Source of the DNA: Diadema setosum | Lineage: Eukaryota > Echinodermata > Echinoidea > Diadematoida > Diadematidae | Length of the DNA stretch: 64,000 nucleotides | Direction of reading: 5' to 3' | NCBI GenBank assembly: GCA_033980235.1 | Contig: CM067080.1 | Location: forward strand, 2,151,501 to 2,215,500 | Shown here: positions 34,538 through 45,024 of the stretch, piece by piece | Position numbering within the stretch: the stretch's first letter is position 1 | How the letters are laid out: each line of letters begins with the position of its first letter | Translations under genes and position numbers: made by a program | Notes under the pieces: generated by a model | Told to the model about the DNA's origin: nothing | The model's input: only the letters and a program-made list of their open reading frames with translations | The model's database searches: none

Positions 34538-35751
34538 ATGGGTACTTATATAGTGCCCTAGTGCTATAGTGTTTTCAAGCGCTCCACAGAAATACTTAAC
34601 TAACTCGAACTAACTTTAAGATGGTAGGAGAAAGAAAAAGAAATACCGTATCCAAGAAATGCAAAATTATTGCAAAATTGCATTGATGATTTATACCAGA
34701 AGGTGAAATGGCATGAAGCACATACAAATGCAAGCAATAATATAGCATACGCACATAAAATCATGCAAGTAATATTTTATGTTGATCTTCGTGAAATCAA
34801 TGTAAGTAGATATAGCACAAGGAAGTAAAGATATGGAGGGAACTTGCAAAAAAAAATCTAAAGGGTTCATTAATTGTGTGAAAACTGAATAGATATACAT
34901 GAAATATGAAAGATACCTAGTGGAACCATAATTAAATAGGAATTATTTAGTGAAGATGGAAAGGCGTTACTCCTGTTGGGGTTAATAGAAAGAAGTTAAA
35001 CTTAACACCCTACGCCTGTGACTGGTGAGAAACAGTTCAAGGAGTTTGAGAATGTATAATGGAAATGTTCGGCTAGTTTGATGATGTTCTTCAATATGGT
35101 TGCTACAGTGTAAAATTTGTTTAAGACATCATAAAGATGTGGTTTTAGATACTTAGCCAGCGTTTGGTACAGTTGTACGAGGAAGGTTTTTGAGGCAGGC
35201 CACCACCAAGGGAGAGGAGGGCGGCGTGCAGGGGTCTGGAGGGGAATAGAGGTATCAGCAGCTTGTGTAAAACATTTTAAATCATTAAAACACATAAATG
35301 TTCGTTAGATTTTCATGGGAGCTGTGAAGATGATACAAGGTTGTTTTTTTTTTTTGTGCTTGCAAATTAATGATTGTACATGATGATGTAGCCTATGATA
35401 ATTTTTATTGAAAAGTAATAAAGTTTATACTACAGTTATTGCTCTTACATTCCACCCACCCCAACCCCCCCCCCAAAAAAAAAAAAAAAAATTGAAAAAT
35501 AAAAAAAAACCTGGAGAAAAGGTGGCTTGATGGTGTTCTGAAAACATTTAAATGAAGAAATTATTAAGAAGATAAAAAAAAAACCTGGATACAGAAATTA
35601 ATTTTAGGTAACAAAATGCAAAATAAAATACCAGGAAGAAAAGGGAACAGACAATCGGCATCATAGGAATAGATTTGAATTAGTTAACAAATGACCTGTG
35701 GTGACGTTAGGTAACGTTAGCTAAGACTGAGGAACATACCATTTCCTGCAG
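34538..35751. other. Unresolved region before the first tail exon
   Basis: At 34541-34610 'acttatatagtgcc...caagcgctccac' resembles, on the reverse strand, the GCGCTATATAAGT end of L2-type LINEs. A reverse frame at 35002-35295 (97 codons) shows no recognisable domain. A Death-fold exon like that at 47927 was expected upstream of 35752 but was not recognised. Confidence 0.35.
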
Positions 35752-36240
35752 CCGAGATGCCCGACCTCCCTTCGCCTCCCACATTTATCCCGGGTGGCGC
35801 GTCTCGATGCCGCGAGGAACCGTCGCCTTCTACAGACAGCTCGGATGGTGCGCCTCGGAGTCGCGAGGGACCGGGGCCTTCTACAGTTAGCCCGGATGGT
35901 GGGTCTCGGAGCCGCGAGGAACAGTTGCATTCTACAGTTAGCCCGCATGGCTCGTCTCGGAGTCGCGAGGAACCTACCCCTTCTACTAGACAAGAAGGCC
36001 CGGATGTCGCGTCTCGGGGGGCGCCAGGAACCGTCGCCTTCTACAGACAGCTCGGATGGTGCGCCTCGGAGTCGCGGGGGACCGGTGCCTTCTACAGTAA
36101 GCCCGGATGGCGCCTCTCGGAGGCGCGAGGAACCTACCCCTTCTACTAGACAAGAAAGCCCGGTAGGTCGGAGCCATGAGGTACCGTTGCCTTCTACAGA
36201 CAGCTCGGATGACTGTGAGGAACCAATGGACTTCAACTGA
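35752..36240 (+). pseudogene. Terminal exon with Pro/Ser/Arg-rich repeats, broken by a frameshift at a G6 run
   Basis: The acceptor 'tttcctgcag' ends at 35751. After two bases finishing a phase-1 codon it reads EMPDLPSPPT, then tandem units of 17-19 residues of the form REEPxPSTxSPDGxSRS, encoded by 51-57 bp DNA repeats. The frame that starts the exon stops at about 36149, while the last units and the family ending CEEPMDFN with TGA (36238-36240) lie one frame over; the switch falls at a run of six G at about 36015-36021. One G fewer would give one continuous frame, so this may be a pseudogene, an allele or a sequencing error. The repeats are probably disordered in structure. Its partner exons upstream were not found. 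Homologous exons: 48559-48677 and 51759-51853. Function unknown. Confidence 0.6.
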
Positions 36241-38633
36241 ATGGTAAGGAGCTGCTTGCTGAAAGGTACAGAGGAATTTCACATTCGTGAGGCAGTTTAT
36301 ACAGTTAGATATTGAAAGCGATAGACTAGATACATAATTCCGTAGAAAACATTAAATTGTGTGGTTCTCGTCAAAATTATTATATGCTGCATAAGAATAA
36401 TGGTTAAAGCATAGATCACTTTGTGTTCCTACAAACATCATGGGGAAAGCTGAACAAGTCTTGTTACAATTTTGCCTTGTGAAAGAAAAAAAAAAACCTT
36501 TCTGACATCAGTTACGCGCTGAAACAGTCATTAGTAAAATAAAGACTATTCTCCTTTTGAGTAGACTAAAATACATAACCAACATGTATTTTTTATTGAA
36601 TAGTGAATATAAATTGATGCGTATAAGATGACTAACACTAATCACACACATCATAGAAAGAATCGGGTAGTATACGAAAACAAAGAGGAAAATCATGTGT
36701 GAAGAATATGTTTCTAATACAAATTGTAGGCAACAGTCTCATGACTTAAATACCTACTGCCGTAAATGGATAGACAGGACCCATGAATATCTGGATTTTG
36801 TAAGTGGTCGTTATATTTTAATTTGGTTCAAAAGCAAGTCAACTTCGTGAAAACTGGGAATCAGAGGTGTGTTTAAAGGAACGTAGAAGAAAGTAAACAG
36901 GATTAAAGTCAGTGGTAAAACGAATGTATGTCTTGATTGTATATAATCCTGTTAGAAAACATAGTTTAAAATATATATTTGCAAACCTTCTCAAGTACTA
37001 GTAGTTCATTATATCTCGCTGATTTTTTTTTTTTTTAAGGGACATTCCAGACGATTTTCATAATTTCACATCATGTAGTACATAAACCGACAACTCCATG
37101 TATAGATTTGTGGAATTAATTGTGGTTCTTGAGCAGAGAAACATTACTTTGAAAAACCTTAAACAAATTACACTGAACAAGGATGATGACATAGGAGGTT
37201 CACATATTTCAGAAATGTAGCAGTGTAATTTCATTACAATACCGCTTGCTTGCGAGTTCACCTGTGTATAATCTATGCATGCCTTCTTCTTTTGTTCTGC
37301 TTCCATGAGCCCCAACTCATGCATTCTTATGGTAACTCTGTCATGTCATCATCCTTGTTCATTGCAATTTGTTCTAAATTTTGAAAATATTCTTATTCTT
37401 CATCCCAATTATCACAAATTCTGAAACTCTGTCCTCAGTATAACTAATTTATAGTTGTTCAAATGTAAAAATCTGAAAATCATCCGGAGGTCTCCTTTAA
37501 TTCACATAATGTGTGTTCCACAGGTAGACCGATGCCTATCATAATTATGGTGGAAACGTAACGCTCCATCGAGGAACTCAATTTCTGTCAATAATGTATT
37601 GTAGCAAAAGGTAATTTTTCCTCTGACGTATAGATCCTCCTAGGATCGAAAGCTCAGGCCCCTTTTACTCCAATAATCTGTTGTCATAAACTAGAATGAA
37701 AGAAAACTTTTCTTTCCATATACTTCGCCAGAGATGGAGAGTGAGGGGAAATGAATTGTATGTTGAGAAGACATGCTACTAGCCTAAGAATTGAGATATT
37801 ATTGTAAGTTCTACTAAATTTCCAAGAGTTCATAATTATTTTAGAAGACTATCAATGGTAAATAAATGTAACATAATATTTTGATGAAGCTTTTTAAAAC
37901 AATGTCACCATTTGTTATTTGATGCTATCTAATTACAGCCATGTAAACAGCCTCATTTTCTGCGTATAGGTTTGATTGTTTGAATATAGATTCCATCTGA
38001 ATGTACTGTAATGTAATGTAATGTAATGTAATGTAATGTAATGTAATGTAATGTAATTCAACGTTTTTACCTATAGAATGATAGTGTAGCGTCTGAGAAA
38101 CTCTACAGTGAACTCGGGCAAACGTATACATGAAATACACTTAGGGAAAAAATCTCTTTCTGCAAAATAAAAAGAAAGGTTATATAAATATCGCGCTCAT
38201 CTTGCCGTCGTTATAGATTGCTGTCAATGAAAGGAAGCAAGACAAATTTATTTCACAACCGTTGATATCCTTACATTATGAAAGAAAATAAGTAATGGTA
38301 TGTTACAAGTGATGTGAAGCTATATGAATGTTCTTTTTTTTTCCATGGTTGATGTCTCATATACTTTAAACTCTCATTATATACGAGAATAAAAAAAAAA
38401 GATTAAAAAAGTATATGGATCTTCTTGTCCTTTATTTGTTATGAAAATACACGTTGTGAACCGTTATTTTTGGGGGAGGGGGGATTGAATGTTACATGCC
38501 ATGGATGCAATGTTTTGCAAGCAAACATTGAAGGGAAAAAACACTTTTTGATTATCAAGAAGAGATCATAATGTATGTCAAATGACAATCCTAGTGGTCT
38601 CTAAGGATGTATACTGTAGCTATCTAATACACC

Positions 38634-38672
<39 letters not shown>

Positions 38673-38687
38673 ATATGCACATACAAA
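36241..38687 (+). repeat. 3' flank of tandem unit 1
   Basis: Begins 'atggtaaggagctgcttgctgaa' after the stop and matches, at moderate divergence, the 3' flanks after 48677 and 51853 (landmarks 'agatattgaaagcgatagactaga', 'tagaaaacatt', the 'gtggtcgtta' block near 36808). Farther on, 'gttgatgtctcatatactttaaac' (38347) matches 42328 and 60684. It holds a (TAATG)n array at 38006-38055 and (CA)n at about 38637-38670. No further coding is recognised. Confidence 0.65.
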
Positions 38688-40143
38688 TTCAATTCAATTC
38701 AATTCAAAGTTTATTTCATTTTTCGACAAAACATATAAGTTACACTTCTTTTGACAACAGTGAATAAGGTAAACAGAACATTATGTATCGAGAAGAATGC
38801 AAAACAATTGAGGAGGACCTTATAGTAATTATACATTGTAGTAAAAAAAAAAAAAAGAAGTGATCAAAATAAATACGCGAAATGGCTAGTTGTGTCCTGC
38901 ATAGTCATACGACTGCAATAGAAAGGACTTCAGTCTCCTCTTGAAAGAATGTATGGATGGGGCGTTTTTTATATCATGATTCAGAGAATTCCAATAATTT
39001 GGGCCGACATAAATAAGTGTATATTTAGCAAGGATCGTGCGTAAGAGGGGCAAATGAAATTCATTGAAACGCCTAAAGTGGGATATTCATGAAATGATTG
39101 GTTTTTTAGGAACATGAAATCAAAAGTAGATGGAAGCAAATTGTTACAATACTTGTACATAAATTGGCCTAAATTGTACAAAAATAAATCTTTAATTTTT
39201 AAGAGCTTATTACAGGCAAACAACGTGTTTGTATGAGAACGTACAGGGGAATGGCAGATAATGCGGAGGGCTTTCTTTTGCAAGAGGGACACTCTTTCAA
39301 GAAAATTCTGATGCGTGTTGCCCCAAACTAAAACTCCATAGTTCAAATGAGGCAATATCAACGACGAATATAGTAATGTTTTTTTTTTTTTTTTTTGGTG
39401 GAATATGAAATTTCAATCTATTAGTAACACTTGTATTACGCGATATTATATTACAAATATTACATGTGATTTCCAGGAAAGTTTATCATCTACAATGACC
39501 CCCAAGAATTTAAGATTTGATACTCTTTGTAGATGAGAATCATCTAAAACTATATTTGTGTTTAAACTATCAACAGTATTGCTGAAAATCATATATTTCG
39601 TTTTTTGAGCATTAAGTGATAACTTATTAGTTCTGACCCAATTTGTCACTTTATTCAATTCAGTGTTAATTTTGTGAACAAGAAAATCAATATCATTATG
39701 GGCAAAAAATACGTTTGTATCATCTGCAAAATGAATAAAAGAGAGATCATCAGATACACGACAAAAATCATTGATATAAATAATGAACAATAATGGCCCT
39801 AAAAGACTTCCCTGTGGGACGTTACATTTAACTTCTCTGATAACTGAATCAGTGTTTTTAATTGTAACAAATTGTTTTCTATCGAACAAATAACTCTTGA
39901 ACCACTCCAAGGCCTTCCCACGTACTCCATAATGCGATAATTTATAAAGTAAAATGTCATGATTGATGATGTCGAAGGCCTTGGAGAAGTCCAAGAAAAT
40001 ACTAACTAAATGAGAATGATTAGCAATGGCATGAACTACTCTATCAACGAAATATAAAAGAGCATGCGAAATACTATGTTTCTCACGAAAACCAAACTGA
40101 GAGTTCGTAAAAACTTCATGTACCTTCAAAAAATTGCTCGACA
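38688..40143 (-). mobile_element. 5'-truncated CR1/jockey-type LINE with partial reverse transcriptase
   Basis: On the reverse strand it encodes the core of a reverse transcriptase: QFGFREKHSISHAL, a first catalytic-aspartate motif LDFSKAFDIINH, NVPQGSLLGPLLF, the FADDTN catalytic box, NKLSLNAQKTKYM and LKFLGVIVDDKLSW. A break at a poly-T run near 39380 shifts frame into the C-terminal part (HLNYGVLVWGN, LLQKKALRIICHS), and a further shift leads to GPNYWNSLNHDIKNAPSIHS. The 3' end is AATAAACTTTGAATTG with tandem GAATT units (38690-38706). The N-terminal endonuclease is missing. The insertion lies within tandem unit 1: 'attagcggtgg' after 40143 is the unit sequence also at 42936 and 61322. Confidence 0.85.
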
Positions 40144-40739
40144 TTAGCGGTGGCCCAATGGTCCATAAACACAAGAAATGAATGCCGAGCCACCAACATG
40201 TAGAGAACCATAAGTTTGTGTATCTGTGTGTGTGTGTGTGTGTGTGTATGTGTCTGTGTGTGAGGGTGTGTGTGTGTGTGTGTGTGTGTGTTATGTTTTT
40301 GTCTCATCAAGTAAAGCAAAGAATGATACGCAGCTCTAACCACTGATAACTGCAAGTATTCCAGTCGGATGCGTCGGATCCCTACTAGTCTTCACGGCCA
40401 AACTCGTCCTACATCTTACATCTAAAGTGTACCAAATTCTTCTTTTTCTTCTTCTTCTTTTTAGAAGCTGGCTTACATGCTCTACAAAACGAGCATTGTT
40501 TTTACAGAAGTTCTACTTAACATTATACAGTATAAATTGCGCAATCATGCCCCGCGTGCATGGAGATTCAAGTTTGATACAAAGATAGATCTACTATCGG
40601 ATGAACATGAAAACAATATATTTCAAAAGAATGTTTTGAAAGCTTCTAGACATTCAGAAACGAAAGCCAATCGCCTATCCCCCCCCCCCAAAAAAAAAAA
40701 AGAATTAACGACATGTAGCCTAGATATGGGAAAATATTT
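40144..40739. other. End of tandem unit 1; (TG)n; no gene recognised
   Basis: 'attagcggtggcccaatggtcc' continues the unit 1 sequence beyond the LINE. A (TG)n tract lies at about 40225-40290. A pyrimidine tract ending 'ctttttag' at 40465 precedes an open frame to 40755 without recognisable domain; I do not call it an exon. Confidence 0.4.
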
Positions 40740-40815
40740 CTGTGTGTGTACGTGAGCGCGTATATGTGTGTATAATGTTTTATGGTGTGTGCGTTGCGTT
40801 TTTTTTTTTTTTCAG

Positions 40816-40968
40816 CAGGTTGTGATCGTCCCAATGGACTTCAAATTCCCCCCCCCCCCCCCCCGTGTCGCCCCCGGCCGGTCTGAGTACTTGTCCACGC
40901 CATTGGCTCAAGCAATCAATCTCATGTTAAGAAGACAAAGATTCATCTGCACCATGTCAAGATGGGTA
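40816..40968 (+). pseudogene. Relic of the tail exon, without its stop codon
   Basis: A T-rich tract and CAG precede 'gttgtgatcgtcccaatggacttcaaa', which aligns with the last codons of the tail exons at 36213-36237 (CEEPMDFN) and 51828-51850 (CEGPMDLK). Here a base insertion changes the frame and the stop is replaced by a C homopolymer, so the frame VPMDFKFPPPPP runs on through STPLAQAINLMLRRQR to a stop after a GTAAGCC donor-like site. The matching place in unit 6 (about 59268-59405) has diverged further. Whether anything is translated is unknown. Confidence 0.4.
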
Positions 40969-42795
40969 AGCCATTAGAGTTGGGCTAGTTGGTATAATTA
41001 TAATTATGTCCTCAAGTAGAGAGGGCAGGTTAAATGTCATGAATGTGTTACCCCTGAGCACATAATTGTGTTCTGTGTTTGCGTACTAGGTGTATTGAAG
41101 ACGTCCCCCATCGTGTTATTGTTTCATTGTTAGATTGACAATATTGTTATCATTGGTTCAATCAACACACTTGCAAATGCGTTATACCAACTGTAGGCAT
41201 GGTAGGTCATACATTTTTAACCTAGAACGGTTTATGGCGATTTATATGTGACCAGCTATTTCTGTGGCATTGAATATACACTGCACCGCTGATGCTCAGC
41301 AAGACGTAGCGTTGTTTGCGAACAGGCCTTCTAAGCAGTACACAATTGTAGGTAAAGGTACGTTCATGACTTGCAGAATAAATAATATCTTTTACTTTTG
41401 TTCTTCGTATACTCGTGTCAGAAATGCTGACTTCTGTTTTGACAGAAGAACGCAATCTCTATCAACACAGGCATTTGTAATGAACCTGTACAGATGTATG
41501 TTGTTAGATCAGTTCCAGAGTTTAAGATGGACCGGTTTTTTTTTTTAATCTTGAAGACAAGGTTTGCTACTATTTTTAGAATTACTCTACTTGCGTGATG
41601 GTTTATCTAAAATGACAAATTTATGTGTGATATTATCTTGTAATAAATCTAGAGCCTCATGTTTTACACACAGGTTTGATCGTTGGATTAAACGCCATTA
41701 GAATTAACGTGAAGCGCAGAGAACAAAAAAAAAAACAAAACAAAAAAACCCAACAACAAACAACAAGGAAGCACCAAAAGTACAACAACATCATCAACAA
41801 TATCAACTTTTCAATGAAGAATTTCGTGAGCCAGGATAAATCAAAGTGGATCTGTCTGCATGAAACTGTTTTTAAAAATTTTGCCCGAGTACGTGACCGC
41901 TTTTTGCCAGGGAACTCCTCAGTAACAAAGTTTTATTTGCATATTGTTTGCTTTAACAAGAAGCATCATACAAGCTTTTTTTTTTTTTCATTTAACGTTT
42001 TTACTTTGCAATGATACTGCCAGATTTAAGAAATTACTTTGAGTTCAGAGAAAGCTAATTTTAAAGTATAACTTTGGAAGGCATCTTCTTCTGCAAGATG
42101 TTGAATTTTGTTTACCTTCCAATGGGTATAGAGTGCCGAACAGATCTCGCGCTCACTTTGTAGATAACTATCGGTGAAAGAAAACAGGGTACACTTATTT
42201 CAAAGCAATAGATAGCATAACATCCTTAACAAAATAAGCAGTGTTCTCATTCAAATTGAATATGGGAGGAACAAATTAAAATATAAAATGATATAAAACT
42301 ATGAAAGTTTCTTTATCAGCTTGGATTGATGTCCCAAATTCATTATAAACTCACCTTTATCAGCGGTCTCATAATCCTTTTTATCTGCCGTGGGTTATGA
42401 GAATGCATTTCTCAGATAAAGTGCAAGGTAAAATAAAAAAAAATATAGATAATTTATAGCTATGTATAGCTATAGAACAATTTGCTTTCACTGCCGATAA
42501 GAAACACGAAAACAAGTTCAACAGGATCCTACAACAAAAGCACAATTTATAGAGTTATCGTCATGCAATAAAGTGGAAATGATGATCATCTGGATCAACC
42601 TCCGAGTATAATCATTTCATTTAACACTAAACTAACCATTTTCTGCTTTTCTGAAAGAAATAGAAATATAACATTTTTTTTTTCTGATTGTCATGAAGAC
42701 ATCACAATGCAGATCAAACTACATTCCTTAGAGTTCTTTTAGCATACCAGACATATATGTGTGAATATAGTTACATATATTTCTAGACAAAATAT

Positions 42796-42850
<55 letters not shown>
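42796..42850. repeat. (TA)n microsatellite, unit 2
   Basis: An uninterrupted TA tract of about 55 bp. The matching tract in unit 6 (about 61158-61247) is longer and has an interruption, so it length-varies between duplicates. Confidence 0.95.
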
Positions 42851-42858
<8 letters not shown>

Positions 42859-43301
42859 TTATACACGTATTATAAGTATAAGGTAAAATACATAATTATA
42901 CACATATACATACATACACATAGGGGTAGCCATCATTAGCGGTGGGTCAATGGCTTGGGGCAACCAGAAATAAATAGCAGGCCACCAATGTTTTTTTGAA
43001 AGAGTGATCAGTGTAGAACCGACAGGTGGCGCTTTTTCAAAGTGAGGTTCCAGTGGTTGAGGCTCATCTGGCGTTATACACTCGAGCTGGCGCATCTTCA
43101 CCACATGTTATCACTCACGATGATCGAAAATAAAAAGGCATTTGGCAGGTCCGATACATGCTATATAAAGTCTACAATGGTCAAGTTTAAATCCTTGTTC
43201 CAAATTGATATTTAGGGATACCTGATTTTAAGATACTCAGGGCGAATTAGAATTATTTCATGCTAGACCAAAGATTTCGGGCCAGATACACCTGAGCCCT
43301 G

Positions 43302-43457
43302 TTGCATAAAACCCTTACCGCTGGACTTACCGCTGCTTTAGCGGTAAGTCTTCAAATTTGCTGTAAATTTTAGAATCCTTGATGCTGATTGGCTGTGATG
43401 CCTAATTTTAACGGTAGTTACCATTGAAATTCAACGGTAAGTTTTATGCAACGGGCC
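43302..43457. mobile_element. Miniature inverted-repeat element (GTTGCATAAAAC ends)
   Basis: The left CCTGTTGCATAAAACCCTTA is mirrored by 'ggtaagttttatgcaacggg' on the right; inside is a further inverted pair around 'cttaccgctgctttagcggtaag'. It is about 156 bp and non-coding. The same element lies at about 61685-61846 in unit 6, so it predates the duplication or was copied with it. Confidence 0.75.
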
Positions 43458-43827
43458 CCTGGGGTGTTAAACAAAGAGTCGTGCGTAAATGCAATACATG
43501 TTCAAATGCCGGTAAAGTGTAATCCCTTTAAAAAAAAAATCAAATAAGCAAACAAAAAACAACAACAAATAACTCTTCAAAGCGCGACCTTTATCTAGAA
43601 AATAAAAAACATGTTATTTTAGCCAATAGACAATACTCAGAATAACTGTTTTTGTTTGTTCTCAAAATCAATACACAAAACGCGTGCCGTTTATATGCAA
43701 TTGCATGGGTCTGGGCTGTATACGTGCGTCCAGCGTAGCTGAAGGAATCTTCGTGGAAGGACATAATTACAGGAAGCGAAAGCGAGAGTGATCTAAGAGG
43801 CAGCTAGGGGAGTGGATTTATTATTAA

Positions 43828-44154
43828 AGGAGATTCAGGTTTTCGATGGTGATTAGAAGCCACTTATTGAAATATTAGAGAGCATACATTTGTAACAGGA
43901 CATATACTTTATTAAATTAATGGAAATATTGGTTTAAAATATCTGAGCCAATCCCAAAACGAAGTAAAAAAAAGTAGTCCTGACAAAAGTTGGATCCAAC
44001 CTTCTTATTAGGCCCACTTTGTTTCAGGGATAACTCGGCTATTTCGAAACCGATATTTATTACAGAAACTTTCAATTTCTCTTAGAATTGCATTATGCCA
44101 TTTGTCATTTCCTGAAAGTGGTTTCTAATTATCAACCAAAACTGTATCATCCAT
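43828..44154. mobile_element. TTAA foldback, family B copy 5
   Basis: Flanked by TTAA (43824-43827 and 44155-44158). It begins AGGAGATTCAGG and ends 'aactgtatcatccat'. The centre is 'aaaagttggatccaaccttc'. Its duplicate in unit 6 is 62531-62853. Confidence 0.75.
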
Positions 44155-45024
44155 TTAAAGTGCATAAAGACTGTAATGGAGATGAGGGACATAGGGAAAT
44201 GTATCACACACACACACACAATGACAGCAAGAAAGCTGCCAATACAGGCATATTGCGCGGTCGTCAGCTATAACACGAACACGAACATAGATCCTACTGT
44301 CAAGAAATTGATATTCCTGCTTTTTGTGTGGATACGCCGACAGTCTTCACTTCAATCGTAAGAATTTCCACAAGGTATGTGTTTATCTCGGCTCTGAATA
44401 TCATTGAATTCTCATTCTCAGATTTAAGAGAAGTTGACCCATTAACAATTCACTTTATGTGAACTGTCAGTAGCGACAACTCCACATCGGTTTGTTCGCA
44501 CAGAGAGACACACAAACAACTCAACCTACATAGGCGATAACAATTATATGGATACTACTTTTATTTTTTATTTTCATTATTTTAATTCTATTTTAATTTT
44601 GAAGATATTTATACCGTAGTGGGCTTACGTGTTAACTGGTAAACGGAAAATCATACAGTTTTACATTAACTATCTATGTAGGTAATAAGTGAGTTTTTCG
44701 ACTGCTTACAATCAAATACATGAGTTTTCAACGTTGACCTGATTCTATAGAGCTGTAAGCTAGTGAGAAAACGAGTATCAAAGAATCTTGTCATTTACAC
44801 CACACACAGACTGTGGCCAGTAAATGGTAACTGCTGTTTGGTTGTAATGGATACATATGAAGAATATGTTCGCTCAGGCATGTTAGGGGAATTTCGAGCT
44901 AAAGCAGGCAATCTTATTTGACAATACAAAGGTCAATCTACGCGTATTTTGAGCATATTCTTCAAGTAGAAGGTATCAAAGTTTAAATGCTAAATACTTG
45001 CGACTTCTAAAAGAAAGCAAACAA

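Larger units (their letters stand above)
40740..45024 (+). repeat. Tandem unit 2, near-duplicate of 59200-64000
   Basis: This 4.3 kb segment recurs in the same order and orientation at the right end of the window. The identity by eye is very high between about 41245 and 44423 and clearly lower on both sides. It includes a tail-exon relic, a long (TA)n (about 42796-42850), a small miniature element (43302-43457) and a family B foldback (43828-44154). No intact gene was recognised inside. Confidence 0.85.

Noticed and set aside
35002..35295. Reverse frame of 97 codons
   Set aside because: No recognised domain, no splice context, and no homologue in the other tandem units.
35721..36236. Reverse-strand frame of 171 codons over the repeat exon
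   Set aside because: The 51 bp repeats lack stops in several frames; the forward frame is supported by homologous exons, a common phase and a common end motif.
40466..40755. Possible exon after a pyrimidine tract (KLAYMLYKTSIVF...)
   Set aside because: No similarity to the Death-fold exon, no donor at a sensible place, and it ends in poly-C/poly-A. It could be chance.
42859..43104. Reverse frame of 81 codons (MVKMRQLECITPDEP...) conserved in units 2 and 6
   Set aside because: The conservation is explained by the near-identity of the whole tract at the DNA level, including non-coding parts; there is no domain, and unit 1 shares only a broken part (about 40145-40215).
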